14,681 bases of DNA from an uncultured Bacilli bacterium (GTDB lineage: Bacteria > Bacillota_I > Bacilli_A > RF39 > UBA660): contig CANRLB010000020.1 in NCBI GenBank assembly GCA_947631365.1, positions 1 to 14,681 of the forward strand. The letters run 5' to 3'. The position numbers and the translations under genes were made by a program. The notes under the pieces are model-generated. The model worked only from the letters and a program-made list of their open reading frames with translations, made no database searches and was not told the DNA's origin. Shown here piece by piece: positions 7,974 through 14,681 of this stretch. Every line of letters begins with the position of its first letter. Position 1 is the stretch's first letter.

Positions 7974-9002
7974 TTAACATTTTTTAAATTCCTTTTCAAT
8001 ATGAGTTAAAAATAATTTACTAATTTTAGAAGCATTTTTTTCTAAAAAACAGCTCATATTTTCTTTCCATTTTATAAAATTAAGATATTTTATATCTTTC
8101 GTTTCAAAATATTCTTGATATCTATAATTACTAGTTAAAATTTGATATAAAAATAAATAAGGCATTAATCGAAGTTCTTTTATACTTAAAGGAAATTCTT
8201 CTAAATAAGCACATACATATTTAAAAAACAAATCATAATTAAATAAATTACCATTATGACAAGCATCAGTGGAAATAAAAAAAGATCTGATTAACTCCAA
8301 AGCTGCTGGATAAACTCCCGCAAAAGAAAAATCAATAATGTAAAAATTATCAAATTCATCTTTAAGCAAATTTCTTTTAGAATAATCACCATGAGTCATT
8401 AAATAAGTTATATCTTCAAACGTTTCACTCATTTTCTTAAGTTTTGGTAACATTCTTATTTTATGTTTTATAGTTTTAATAATTAATTCATTATTTTCTT
8501 TAGAATAATTATTTAAAGATTCTAAAAGATTATTTAACTTTTTCTTTTCATCATCAATATTCAAATCTTTCCAATACTTTTCTTTATTAACATCATCATA
8601 TTTATTATTTAATACTTTATGCATTTTACCAAGTAATCTAGCTGTTTCTAACAATTCATTTTCAGATAACTCTACTTCATTACATGAATACCCGTCAATA
8701 TATTTTTCTAAAAAAATATAATAATTTTCCCAAGTTAAATAAATATTTCCATCTTTAGTTTTTATTATATTTGGAACATTAAAATTTTCTTTTTTTAAAA
8801 TATCTAATAATTCATTTTCAATTTCAATCTTTAAATTATCACAGCATTCACTAAATACTTTAGCAAAATATTTATTATTGCCATAAAGGATATAACAATC
8901 TGAAAAAGAAGGACTAATTTTTTCTATTTTATCTATCTTAATTCCGTAATATTTTAATAAAAGTTGTTTAAACTTGCTTTTAGATAAAAGCTCATTTTTC
9001 AC
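7974..9002 (-). CDS. APH-family small-molecule kinase in the NAD operon
   Basis: Encodes 342 residues with a GTG start preceded by GAAGAAGGTGAAAAA. It has the aminoglycoside-phosphotransferase/choline-kinase fold markers: a lysine in the N-lobe (YFAKVF, ~48), hinge FLEKYIDG (~97-104), catalytic loop THGDYSKRNLL (HGD 204-206, N211) and metal-binding IDFSFAG (Asp224). This identifies a kinase but not its substrate. CotS-like spore-coat kinases, choline kinases and antibiotic kinases share the motifs. It lies 13 bp after pncC and 35 bp before nrtR, inside an otherwise pure NAD operon. A pyridine nucleoside such as nicotinamide riboside is therefore an attractive but unproven substrate. Confidence 0.85.
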   Translation of the reverse strand: MKNELLSKSKFKQLLLKYYGIKIDKIEKISPSFSDCYILYGNNKYFAKVFSECCDNLKIEIENELLDILKKENFNVPNIIKTKDGNIYLTWENYYIFLEKYIDGYSCNEVELSENELLETARLLGKMHKVLNNKYDDVNKEKYWKDLNIDDEKKKLNNLLESLNNYSKENNELIIKTIKHKIRMLPKLKKMSETFEDITYLMTHGDYSKRNLLKDEFDNFYIIDFSFAGVYPAALELIRSFFISTDACHNGNLFNYDLFFKYVCAYLEEFPLSIKELRLMPYLFLYQILTSNYRYQEYFETKDIKYLNFIKWKENMSCFLEKNASKISKLFLTHIEKEFKKC

Positions 9003-9015
9003 TTTTTCACCTTCT

Positions 9016-9474
9016 TCATTTTTCTAATATGTTCTTTAATTCTTTAATTATTTCTTTTATAATTACCTCTTTATTTTCTGGGCGAGATTTATTTGTTAAT
9101 ACAAGTTTTTTATTAATAAACGTATCTTTTTCTTTATCATAAATACTTACATAAACATAATTATTCTCTTGGCCTTGAATAAAACTTAATTCTCCTGTAA
9201 TGCCTACTCCTATACTAGAGTTAGTAAATTTAGTAATGGCTTTACTCATTTCACAAGCAGTGTCTATACTATAGACTGATATATCATTAATGATATTTGG
9301 ATTAACCCCCATTTTAATTTTAAATTCATTAGAATATGCTACAGCACCAAACTTAAAAACTTTACTTGACCCTTCTACATTTGTAATAGTATTTGCTAAA
9401 TATCCTCCCGTACAAGACTCCATTGTACTTATAGTTTTATTTTGTTCTTTTAATAATTCAATTACATCTTCCAT
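9016..9474 (-). CDS. pncC: NMN deamidase (CinA C-terminal type)
   Basis: Encodes 152 residues, the size of stand-alone PncC/CinA-C proteins, which convert nicotinamide mononucleotide to nicotinate mononucleotide. The hallmark ESCTGG is at 19-24 (catalytic Ser20), followed by GSSKVFKFGAVAYSNEFK (36-53). The usual GIAGP loop is replaced by GVGITGE (~89-95), so this copy is somewhat divergent. The start chosen is the ATG at 9472-9474, which overlaps the nadD stop as TAATG; a TTG two codons earlier is possible. The product feeds NadD, encoded directly upstream, so gene order matches the pathway. Confidence 0.85.
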   Translation of the reverse strand: MEDVIELLKEQNKTISTMESCTGGYLANTITNVEGSSKVFKFGAVAYSNEFKIKMGVNPNIINDISVYSIDTACEMSKAITKFTNSSIGVGITGELSFIQGQENNYVYVSIYDKEKDTFINKKLVLTNKSRPENKEVIIKEIIKELKNILEK

Positions 9475-10064
9475 TAACAATCATCCTCTTCTTTAATATT
9501 ATATAGCTTTCTATTCCTTAAATAAACCATAATTTCATCATCTAAATCATCGGAATATCCCACTTCTTTTAAAGATTTTCTAACATTAGTTGAAGATAGG
9601 TCTTTAGCATTTATATTTATTATAATTATATTTTTAGTATTAAGAGAACTCATAATACTTTTTGGATTATCATTATTTCTTTTAATAACCAATAATTTAT
9701 AATTATCTAAGATATATTCATAGTTTCGCCAAGTTTTTATTTCTTGTAAATTATCAGTGCCACAGATAAAATAAATTTCATCGTTAGGATATATTCTTTT
9801 GAAATGATCTAAAGTTTGATAGGTATAAGTTAAAACATTTTTTAGTTCATAATCACTAACTAATAAATTATTATTATCTTTGGTCATAATTTTTAACATT
9901 TTTAATCTTTCTTTAGCATCAATTAAATCTTTTTTATTATATTTATTACCCGTTGGTACATAAACAACTTTTTCTACATATCCTCTTTTAATTAAATCTA
10001 AAGCTATTTTTTTATGCATTTTATGGGGAGGATTAAAAGAACCTCCAAATATACCTATCTTCAT
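9474..10064 (-). CDS. nadD: Nicotinate-nucleotide adenylyltransferase
   Basis: Encodes 196 residues. NadD transfers AMP from ATP to nicotinate mononucleotide to give deamido-NAD. The nucleotidyltransferase start GIFGGSFNPPHKMH (4-17) contains the (H/T)xGH site as HKMH, with Met16 where Gly is normal. Later motifs are intact: GTDNLQEIKTW (102-112) and LSSTNVR (156-162), the ISSTxxR ATP-binding motif. The ATG has a strong AGAGGTGAG ribosome site that begins within the last codons of nadE, nine bases away. The HD-domain gene yqeK, which often follows nadD in Bacilli, is absent here; pncC follows instead. Confidence 0.92.
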   Translation of the reverse strand: MKIGIFGGSFNPPHKMHKKIALDLIKRGYVEKVVYVPTGNKYNKKDLIDAKERLKMLKIMTKDNNNLLVSDYELKNVLTYTYQTLDHFKRIYPNDEIYFICGTDNLQEIKTWRNYEYILDNYKLLVIKRNNDNPKSIMSSLNTKNIIIININAKDLSSTNVRKSLKEVGYSDDLDDEIMVYLRNRKLYNIKEEDDC

Positions 10065-10073
10065 AACTCACCT

Positions 10074-10835
10074 CTATAAATTTTTTCTAAATGTTGGTGT
10101 GGTAAATTTATGAGCACTTTTTTCGTGAAGAACATAAATTCTTTGTTTTACTACTTCATCAGTATTGTTCCCGTTATTTTCTAATACATCCGCAATTTCA
10201 CTATATTTAACCCCAAGTTTATCTTCATCAGTTAATCCACTTAAACCATCATCCGGAGCTTTATGAACAATATGGTAAGGAACTTTAATTGCTTCACCAA
10301 CTTGAATAACTTCATCAACGGTTAAATCAGCTAAAACTTGAATATCAGCAACGTTATCTCCACCCTTAGTAAAATAACCAACATATATTTCACATTTATT
10401 ACTCGTGCCCGCGACTAAATATAAACCTTTATTTTTCTTACTTAAATAAGCTGCATGATAATATAAAGTAGCAGTTCTAAGTCTAGGCTTAATATTTATA
10501 TTAGAATCTACTAAATCATCCATATTGGGATTATTTAATGCAATTATTTGATTAACATAATTATCATATAAATTAGTTAAATCAAACTCTTTTAATTCAA
10601 ATCCAAAATGATTAGCTAATTCTATAGCATTATTTTTATCTTCTTCTTTAGAATGACATGGCATCCAAATACCTACCACATTTTCTTTACCTAAAGCTTT
10701 AGTAAAAAGCCCTGCAACAACTGCTGAATCTTTACCACCACTTATACCTACTACTGCTCCTTTCATATTATTTTCTTTATAGTATTTTTTTATAAATGTA
10801 ATTATTTCATCTGCTGTTTTCTTGGCATCAAACAT
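10074..10835 (-). CDS. nadE: NH3-dependent NAD synthetase
   Basis: Encodes 253 residues. NadE amidates deamido-NAD to NAD using ATP. The ATP-pyrophosphatase P-loop is SGGKDS (32-37). Other family landmarks are PRLRTATLYYHA (~117-128), GTSNKCEIYVGYFTKGGDNVADI (~143-165) and the C-terminal KAPDDGLSGLTDEDKLG (~192-208). There is no N-terminal glutaminase domain, so free ammonia is the nitrogen donor. It is the first gene of the NAD operon, with an AGAGAGGAA ribosome site and a long leader. The operon carries the last two steps (nadD, nadE) plus pncC but no de novo genes, indicating salvage-fed NAD synthesis. Confidence 0.94.
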   Translation of the reverse strand: MFDAKKTADEIITFIKKYYKENNMKGAVVGISGGKDSAVVAGLFTKALGKENVVGIWMPCHSKEEDKNNAIELANHFGFELKEFDLTNLYDNYVNQIIALNNPNMDDLVDSNINIKPRLRTATLYYHAAYLSKKNKGLYLVAGTSNKCEIYVGYFTKGGDNVADIQVLADLTVDEVIQVGEAIKVPYHIVHKAPDDGLSGLTDEDKLGVKYSEIADVLENNGNNTDEVVKQRIYVLHEKSAHKFTTPTFRKNL

Positions 10836-10917
10836 AATATATTCCTCTCTTTCTTTATCTTCTTATTAATTTTTTGCCTTTTTAAAATTGCATAGCTAAA
10901 TTGAATTTTTAATATAA

Positions 10918-10932
10918 TTACAGTAATTCCAT
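10918..10932 (-). other. Four-codon upstream ORF (MELL) behind a strong ribosome site
   Basis: In the nadE leader, AGGAGG (10938-10943) sits five bases before an ATG (10930-10932), giving the frame ATG GAA TTA CTG TAA. The site is stronger than the one of nadE itself. It could be a minimal leader peptide, a ribosome standby or decoy, or the remnant of a longer gene. No longer frame with a standard start codon follows. Confidence 0.35.
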
Positions 10933-10959
10933 CTACTCCTCCTATGTTTTTATCTTTTT

Positions 10960-11012
10960 GTTAATAACAAAATCTAAATTTATAAGCGAGTTATTTCTCA
11001 CTTGTTATTAAC
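10960..11012. promoter_or_regulatory. 11-bp inverted repeat at the NAD-operon start, possible operator
   Basis: GTTAATAACAA (10960-10970) and TTGTTATTAAC (11002-11012) are exact reverse complements. Each contains the small palindrome GTTA-N-TAAC, and the two centres are 42 bp apart, about four helical turns. The right copy lies just downstream of the -10 box, over the start of transcription. It could be a pair of NrtR operator sites or, in RNA, the outer stem of a leader structure with the smaller AAGCGAG/CTCACTT pairing inside. Confidence 0.5.
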
Positions 11013-11041
11013 ATTTTATTAAAAACATTTAAGTTTGTCAA
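11013..11041 (-). promoter_or_regulatory. Sigma-A promoter of the NAD operon
   Basis: On the minus strand a perfect -35 TTGACA (11036-11041) and -10 TAAAAT (11013-11018) are spaced by 17 bp. The transcript would start near 11006 and carry a leader of about 170 nt before nadE. The adjoining inverted repeat suggests regulated use. Confidence 0.78.
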
Positions 11042-11075
11042 CCACTTTTTTTAAATTTCTTAAATTTTTTTATAA

Positions 11076-11780
11076 TTAATATTTTATTTTTACTAAATAT
11101 AGCCCATTTGGGCTTACTGTTGGAAGTCTTTTTTCAGTTTTTCTATCAAGCATCATTTGAATAGTTTCATCATCTATTTTACCTTTACCAACCTCTACTA
11201 AAGCTCCAACTAAATTTCTAACCATATAACGGTAAAAACCATAACCATAAAATTTTAAATAAAGTATTTTATTAAATTTCCATATTTTTATTTTTTTAAT
11301 TGTACTTGTATAATCATCTCTAAAACCAGAAGTAAAATTACAAAAATCATGAGTACCTAAAAATAATTTACTAATATCTTTCATTTTATCTATATCTAAA
11401 TAATAATTAATATTTAAGTAATATTTACCATTTCTTTTGCCACTTAAATCAATTTTATATAAATATATTTTTTCTTTTACATTATGTCGAGCATGAAAAT
11501 TATCACTAACATACTTAATTTTCTTAACCTGAATATCTTTCAATTCTTTATTAAGTTTATATTTTAGATTTTTAATTTTTTTATTAGTTTCAAAATGTAC
11601 TACTTGATACTTAGCATGAACACCCCTATCGGTTCTTCCTGATCCTTTAACTAATATATTATCATTATAGATTTTAGATAAGCTTAATTCTAATTCACCT
11701 TGAACATTCCTTACATTATTTTGTCTTTGAAAACCATTAAAGTATGAACCATCATAACTTATTACTAACATTAATTTCAT
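11076..11780 (-). CDS. truA: tRNA pseudouridine(38-40) synthase
   Basis: Encodes 234 residues. TruA isomerises uridines 38-40 in the anticodon arm of tRNAs. The catalytic motif SGRTDRGVHA contains Asp51. The N-terminal ISYDGSYFNGFQRQ and the C-terminal GYGFYRYMVRNLVGALVEVGKGK and VSPNGLYLVKIKY are typical of the family. The ATG overlaps the TGA of the upstream degenerate ABC gene (ATGA), with GGAG seven bases before it, so translation is coupled. In Bacilli truA usually follows ecfA1-ecfA2-ecfT; here it follows two relic-like ecfA genes with no ecfT between. Confidence 0.94.
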   Translation of the reverse strand: MKLMLVISYDGSYFNGFQRQNNVRNVQGELELSLSKIYNDNILVKGSGRTDRGVHAKYQVVHFETNKKIKNLKYKLNKELKDIQVKKIKYVSDNFHARHNVKEKIYLYKIDLSGKRNGKYYLNINYYLDIDKMKDISKLFLGTHDFCNFTSGFRDDYTSTIKKIKIWKFNKILYLKFYGYGFYRYMVRNLVGALVEVGKGKIDDETIQMMLDRKTEKRLPTVSPNGLYLVKIKY

Positions 11781-12340
11781 GATACTCTCCGATATATATC
11801 TTTAATAAGTTCATAAATATCCGTAGTTTTTATTATTTCATGGCCATGATCCTCTAAATAAAAAATAAAATCAATTATTTTTGGACATACTGTATATTTA
11901 TATAAATTACGATCAAAAAAATTATCAGTTTCATATAAAATATTTTTATTTTTCATAACATAAATTCTTTTAACCAAACTAAAAAACACTTTAACATCGT
12001 TATCAATAATAATAACTTTTTTATGATACTCATTATTTAATTTTAAAAATAATTTTTTAAAATAATCTATATCTTTACTATTTAAAACTTTTGATAAGTT
12101 GCCAATAATTATAACTTCTTTATTTAACTTAGTCATTAAATCTATTTTAAATTGCTCATTTAAAGTTAATTCACTAACTTTTTTATCTAAATATGAATCA
12201 TCTAATAAAACCATTTTTAATGCTTTAGAAATATCTTTAATATTTATATCTTTAACTAAATTAGTATACTTTAAAGTATTTTCATAATTACTAATTATAC
12301 CAATAATTCCGTTTTGTTTAATTATTTCTTTTATTTCCAT
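11777..12340 (-). CDS. Degenerate EcfA2-like ABC protein without ATPase motifs
   Basis: Encodes 187 residues against about 280 for EcfA2. By position and pattern it aligns to an ECF-transporter ATPase. GIIGIISNYENTL (11-23) stands where the Walker A GxxGxxGSGKSTL should be, with the Lys as Glu20. SELTLNEQ (56-63) replaces the LSGGQ signature. EVIIIGNLSKVLNSKD (75-90) replaces the Walker B/D-loop LVLDEPTAGLDP. IIDNDV (111-116) replaces the H-loop THD. The tail PKIIDFIFYLEDHGHEI resembles the EcfA2 C-terminus. About 90 residues between Walker A and the signature are missing. It should not hydrolyse ATP. It is intact and overlaps both neighbours, so it is not a random decayed frame. The alignment is by eye. 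Confidence 0.6.
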   Translation of the reverse strand: MEIKEIIKQNGIIGIISNYENTLKYTNLVKDINIKDISKALKMVLLDDSYLDKKVSELTLNEQFKIDLMTKLNKEVIIIGNLSKVLNSKDIDYFKKLFLKLNNEYHKKVIIIDNDVKVFFSLVKRIYVMKNKNILYETDNFFDRNLYKYTVCPKIIDFIFYLEDHGHEIIKTTDIYELIKDIYRRVS

Positions 12341-12783
12341 AAAGCACCCACTAAAGATTCATTATTTAAATATATTTTATCTATTAAATTATAATCTTTT
12401 AAATAAAGAGATAATTCAACCATAAAAGGCAAAGATAGCCCTATTCTTTTCAATAATTTTTCATTTTTTAAAACTTCTAAAGTCGTGCCTTCAATTAAAA
12501 TTTTTTCTTTATCATAAACAATTAAATAATCTGTAAATAAAACCTCTTCAATATTATTAGTAACATTTATATAAAGAATATTATGACTATCTAAATAGCT
12601 ATATATCTCTCTTATCTTATCTTCACTAAGCTCATTAAACACATTAAAAAAGATAATTTTTTTATATTGTAATAAATCTTCTATTTTAAAGCTTTGATCT
12701 ATTAATTGATAATCTTTATATATTTGTAAAATATTCTTATTTATATTAGTACTAATTATGGTAACATTTGTTATTTCTTTCAC
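12331..12783 (-). CDS. Degenerate EcfA1-like ABC protein without ATPase motifs
   Basis: Encodes 150 residues from a GTG two bases after the whiA stop, with only a weak ribosome site, so coupling to whiA is likely. The second half follows the EcfA1 C-terminus closely: NVTNNIEEVLFTDYLIVYD (73-91) for the H-loop region, KILIEGTTLEVL (94-105), LKRIGLSLPFMVELSLYL (111-128) and the end NESLVGALWK. The Walker B strand is IIFFNVFNELSEDKI (43-57), lacking the DE pair. Nothing convincing remains of Walker A or the signature, and about 115 residues upstream are missing relative to a normal ATPase. The H-loop His is Asn. It may be a non-catalytic partner of the next gene product, or a relic. Confidence 0.6.
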   Translation of the reverse strand: MKEITNVTIISTNINKNILQIYKDYQLIDQSFKIEDLLQYKKIIFFNVFNELSEDKIREIYSYLDSHNILYINVTNNIEEVLFTDYLIVYDKEKILIEGTTLEVLKNEKLLKRIGLSLPFMVELSLYLKDYNLIDKIYLNNESLVGALWK

Positions 12784-12785
12784 GA

Positions 12786-13694
12786 TTATTCACTCTTTTC
12801 TTTATTTATATAGTTTTCTTTAATTTGTTTAAGTTTTCTAAAATGATGATTAATACCTGATTTTCCAACTTTATAGTCCGTTTCCAAAGATATAATATCA
12901 GCAAGTTCTTGATAAGAAACATCAGGATACTTCTTACGATAAGTTAAAACCAATTGCATTTTTTCATCTAATAGTTTAATAATGCCTTTATTTTCTAAAA
13001 ACTCTATATCATTAATTTGATTTAAACCATTTTTTATTGTTTTTTCTTGATTAGCTAGTTCACAATTATTAAGACGATTTACCATATTTTTATGATCACG
13101 ATATATTCTTGTATCTTCAAATTCAAATAAAGAATTAATGGCTCTAAACATTTTAATCAAGTCACTTATACTTTCACTCATTTTGATATAAGCAATGTAT
13201 TTATAACCTCTTTTAATAATTTTAGCATTTAATTTAAAATAATTAAGTAAATCTTTTATATATTTAGCATCATTTTCTTTATTTAAAATAAACTCTAAAT
13301 GATAACCACTTGTTTTAGGATTAGAAACATTACCAATACCTAAAAAAGCTCCTTTTAAAAAAGCAATTTTTTCTTCATCGCTATCAAGTAGGGGATTATT
13401 TTTTATATTTATAACTTCTTTTATATAATTTATTTTTTCATTTATTTCTAAAATATATATTTGTTTTACCCTAAATCTTTTTTGTATTCTTATAGTAATT
13501 TTAGGGACTATTTCAAATGTTTCTTTTAATATTTTATAAATAAATCTCGTTACGGAAGCATTTTCTAAAGTAATAATTATTTTGTCATCTATAACTGAGT
13601 TATATCTTAAATAACCTTCAATAATTGCTCGTTTTTCCAAATTATTATTTTCTAATTTACTTATTTCTTCTTTCAATCTAGTTGTAAATGTCAT
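12786..13694 (-). CDS. whiA: WhiA-family DNA-binding protein
   Basis: Encodes 302 residues from the ATG at 13692-13694 (GGTGA six bases upstream); GTG and TTG codons up to 13706 are possible alternative starts. WhiA combines an N-terminal LAGLIDADG-homing-endonuclease-like fold with a C-terminal helix-turn-helix. Here FLKGAFLGIGNVSNPKTSGYHLEF lies in the first part, and the HTH region shows VLTYRKKYPDVSYQELADI followed by GKSGINHHFRKL. In Bacillota it is linked to cell division and chromosome segregation. Its usual partners rapZ and yvcK are not next to it; it heads a block with ecfA-like genes and truA. Confidence 0.93.
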   Translation of the reverse strand: MTFTTRLKEEISKLENNNLEKRAIIEGYLRYNSVIDDKIIITLENASVTRFIYKILKETFEIVPKITIRIQKRFRVKQIYILEINEKINYIKEVINIKNNPLLDSDEEKIAFLKGAFLGIGNVSNPKTSGYHLEFILNKENDAKYIKDLLNYFKLNAKIIKRGYKYIAYIKMSESISDLIKMFRAINSLFEFEDTRIYRDHKNMVNRLNNCELANQEKTIKNGLNQINDIEFLENKGIIKLLDEKMQLVLTYRKKYPDVSYQELADIISLETDYKVGKSGINHHFRKLKQIKENYINKEKSE

Positions 13695-13726
13695 AATATT
13701 CACCAAACATTTCTTTTATATAAATT

Positions 13727-13755
13727 ATTTTAACACAAATGTAATTGCATGGAAA
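13727..13755 (-). promoter_or_regulatory. Possible promoter of the whiA-truA block
   Basis: On the minus strand TTTCCA (13750-13755) and TAAAAT (13727-13732, preceded by TTGTGT) are spaced 17 bp apart, about 33 bp before the whiA ATG. The -35 matches consensus at only four of six bases and the region is AT-rich, so the call is tentative. The 103-bp gap holds no clear terminator. Confidence 0.35.
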
Positions 13756-13797
13756 CTGAAATATTTTTCTTCATGAATTTCATAAAAAAAGAAATAA

Positions 13798-14649
13798 TTA
13801 TAATTCATTTTGAATCTTTATTATTTCTTCTTCTTTTAAATCTGTTATTTCGCTTATTTCTTTTATTTTCATTCCTCTTGATAGTAACTTTTTAGCTGTA
13901 TTTATTTGAGTTTCTTTTATGCCTTCTTTAATTCCTTCTTCTTTTGCATATTCTTTTTCTTTTCTAACTAATATCCTGGCATCTCTTTCTAACTCTATTT
14001 GTCTTATAACATCCTCATCGTTATTTAATTCTAGCACTCTTTCACCAACTTCCTTTGCTAGTCTATCAACATTCCCTAAAGCTTGCATTTCTTCTTTACT
14101 TGAGGCAAGTAAAGCTAAATATAAATGCTCTTTATTCCCTTTCATGATTTTATTATAATACATTCTTTTATATTTTAATAGATTTACATTTATTATTTTA
14201 AAACTTTTAAAATCAGATTCTATCTCTTTAGTTACTACACTTACTATTCTTAATTCATCTTTTAAAATACTTCCTATTCTATTATAATTTAAATTTACTT
14301 GTATTATTTCTTTGACATCTTGCCACTCTTCATCATTATGCCGATAATTTTTCATCCATAACGAATAATAATACATTAAGTTTCTTTCACTTACTGCTTG
14401 ATTATAGTTTTTATTAACTTCGACATTAATTTTAATATTGTCTTTAGTTCTTACTAAAACATCTAATATTTGAACTTTATCTCTAACGCTTGATACTGGT
14501 AATTGCACATACTCTAATTTATCAATTGTTATCTCACGCTCTAAAACATCAGATAAAACACAATTTAATAATTCATAATCATCACTTTCTAGTAAAACCG
14601 TTTTAAATATTCGGTCAACATCAAGGCCATAAAATTCTTTCGTTTTCAC
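13798..14649 (-). CDS. Rpn-family PD-(D/E)XK nuclease (transposase-like)
   Basis: Encodes 283 residues from a GTG preceded by GGGAGGTGAGG. The N-terminal part follows the PD-(D/E)XK family transposase / Rpn pattern: YGLDVDRIFKTVL, then a core with LDVLVRTKDNIKINVEVNKNY, giving Asp63, Glu77 and Asn79 where Gln or Lys is more common. The C-terminal Glu/Lys-rich helical tail (EEGIKEGIKETQINTAKKLL, then KIKEISEITDLKEEEIIKI) is the typical end of these proteins. Rpn proteins promote recombination and act as DNA endonucleases in E. coli; in gut Bacillota they occur in many paralogous copies. No terminal repeats or target duplications are visible, so I see no complete mobile element. Confidence 0.82.
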   Translation of the reverse strand: MKTKEFYGLDVDRIFKTVLLESDDYELLNCVLSDVLEREITIDKLEYVQLPVSSVRDKVQILDVLVRTKDNIKINVEVNKNYNQAVSERNLMYYYSLWMKNYRHNDEEWQDVKEIIQVNLNYNRIGSILKDELRIVSVVTKEIESDFKSFKIINVNLLKYKRMYYNKIMKGNKEHLYLALLASSKEEMQALGNVDRLAKEVGERVLELNNDEDVIRQIELERDARILVRKEKEYAKEEGIKEGIKETQINTAKKLLSRGMKIKEISEITDLKEEEIIKIQNEL

Positions 14650-14681
14650 ATTTCCTCACCTCCCATCTTTTTTAAGTAGGG

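Larger units (their letters stand above)
10836..11075 (-). promoter_or_regulatory. 240-bp leader region of the NAD operon
   Basis: This non-coding stretch between truA and nadE holds a promoter (11013-11041), an 11-bp inverted repeat starting at the expected transcription start (10960-11012) and a strong isolated Shine-Dalgarno with a four-codon frame (10918-10943). The remainder before the nadE ribosome site is AT-rich without a clear terminator. I do not recognise a known NAD riboswitch or T-box. No terminator is apparent after truA, so readthrough from truA is possible. Confidence 0.6.

Noticed and set aside
7974..9002. Aminoglycoside resistance gene
   Set aside because: Only the general APH kinase motifs are present, and the NAD-operon context argues for a metabolic substrate.
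10836..11075. Known NAD riboswitch or T-box in the nadE leader
   Set aside because: I could not match any conserved core of these classes; the visible structure is only an inverted repeat and a minor inner pairing.
13919..14158. Plus-strand 79-codon frame rich in Ser and Leu
   Set aside because: Antisense to the Lys/Glu-rich tail of the Rpn-like gene, which explains its composition.
13798..14649. Complete insertion sequence or defence island around the Rpn-like gene
   Set aside because: No terminal inverted repeats, target duplications or defence partner genes are visible; housekeeping genes adjoin it.

Overview
The window is strongly AT-rich bacterial DNA, with every supported gene on the minus strand. 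Gene content (WhiA, a TasA/SipW-type secretion locus, ECF-transporter relics next to truA, NrtR) and strong AGGAGG-type ribosome sites point to a low-GC Bacillota, probably an uncultured gut-type member of the Bacilli or Erysipelotrichia-like lineages with a reduced genome. UGA is used as a stop at several tightly packed gene junctions, so this is not the Mollicute code. I cannot name the species. Transcription runs from right to left.

Right part (14649 to 11076): an Rpn/PD-(D/E)XK-type nuclease gene, then a compact block whiA - two degenerate ABC-ATPase genes - truA. The two small genes occupy the place where Bacilli normally carry ecfA1-ecfA2-ecfT-truA. Each still shows the EcfA C-terminal landmarks but has lost the ATP-binding and hydrolysis motifs, and ecfT is absent.

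Middle part (11041 to 7083): an NAD cofactor unit. A near-consensus promoter and a 170-nt leader with an 11-bp inverted repeat precede nadE, nadD, pncC, an orphan APH-type kinase and an NrtR-type Nudix regulator, ending in a 12-bp stem terminator. PncC (NMN to NaMN), NadD (NaMN to NaAD) and NadE (NaAD to NAD) form a continuous deamidating salvage route. The kinase may feed it and NrtR probably senses its output.

Left part (7062 to 112): a self-contained export locus. A strong promoter drives a TasA/camelysin-like secreted subunit, an unusually long polytopic SipW-type (Ser/His) signal peptidase, a DUF5305 membrane protein and a 1266-residue secreted protein with three diverged copies of one module, closed by a clear terminator. 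A perfect 22-bp inverted repeat encloses the ribosome site and first 22 codons of the signal peptidase gene, next to a second perfect hairpin. This suggests RNA processing, attenuation or, less likely, DNA inversion. A perfect consensus promoter at the left edge starts another leftward transcript that leaves the window.
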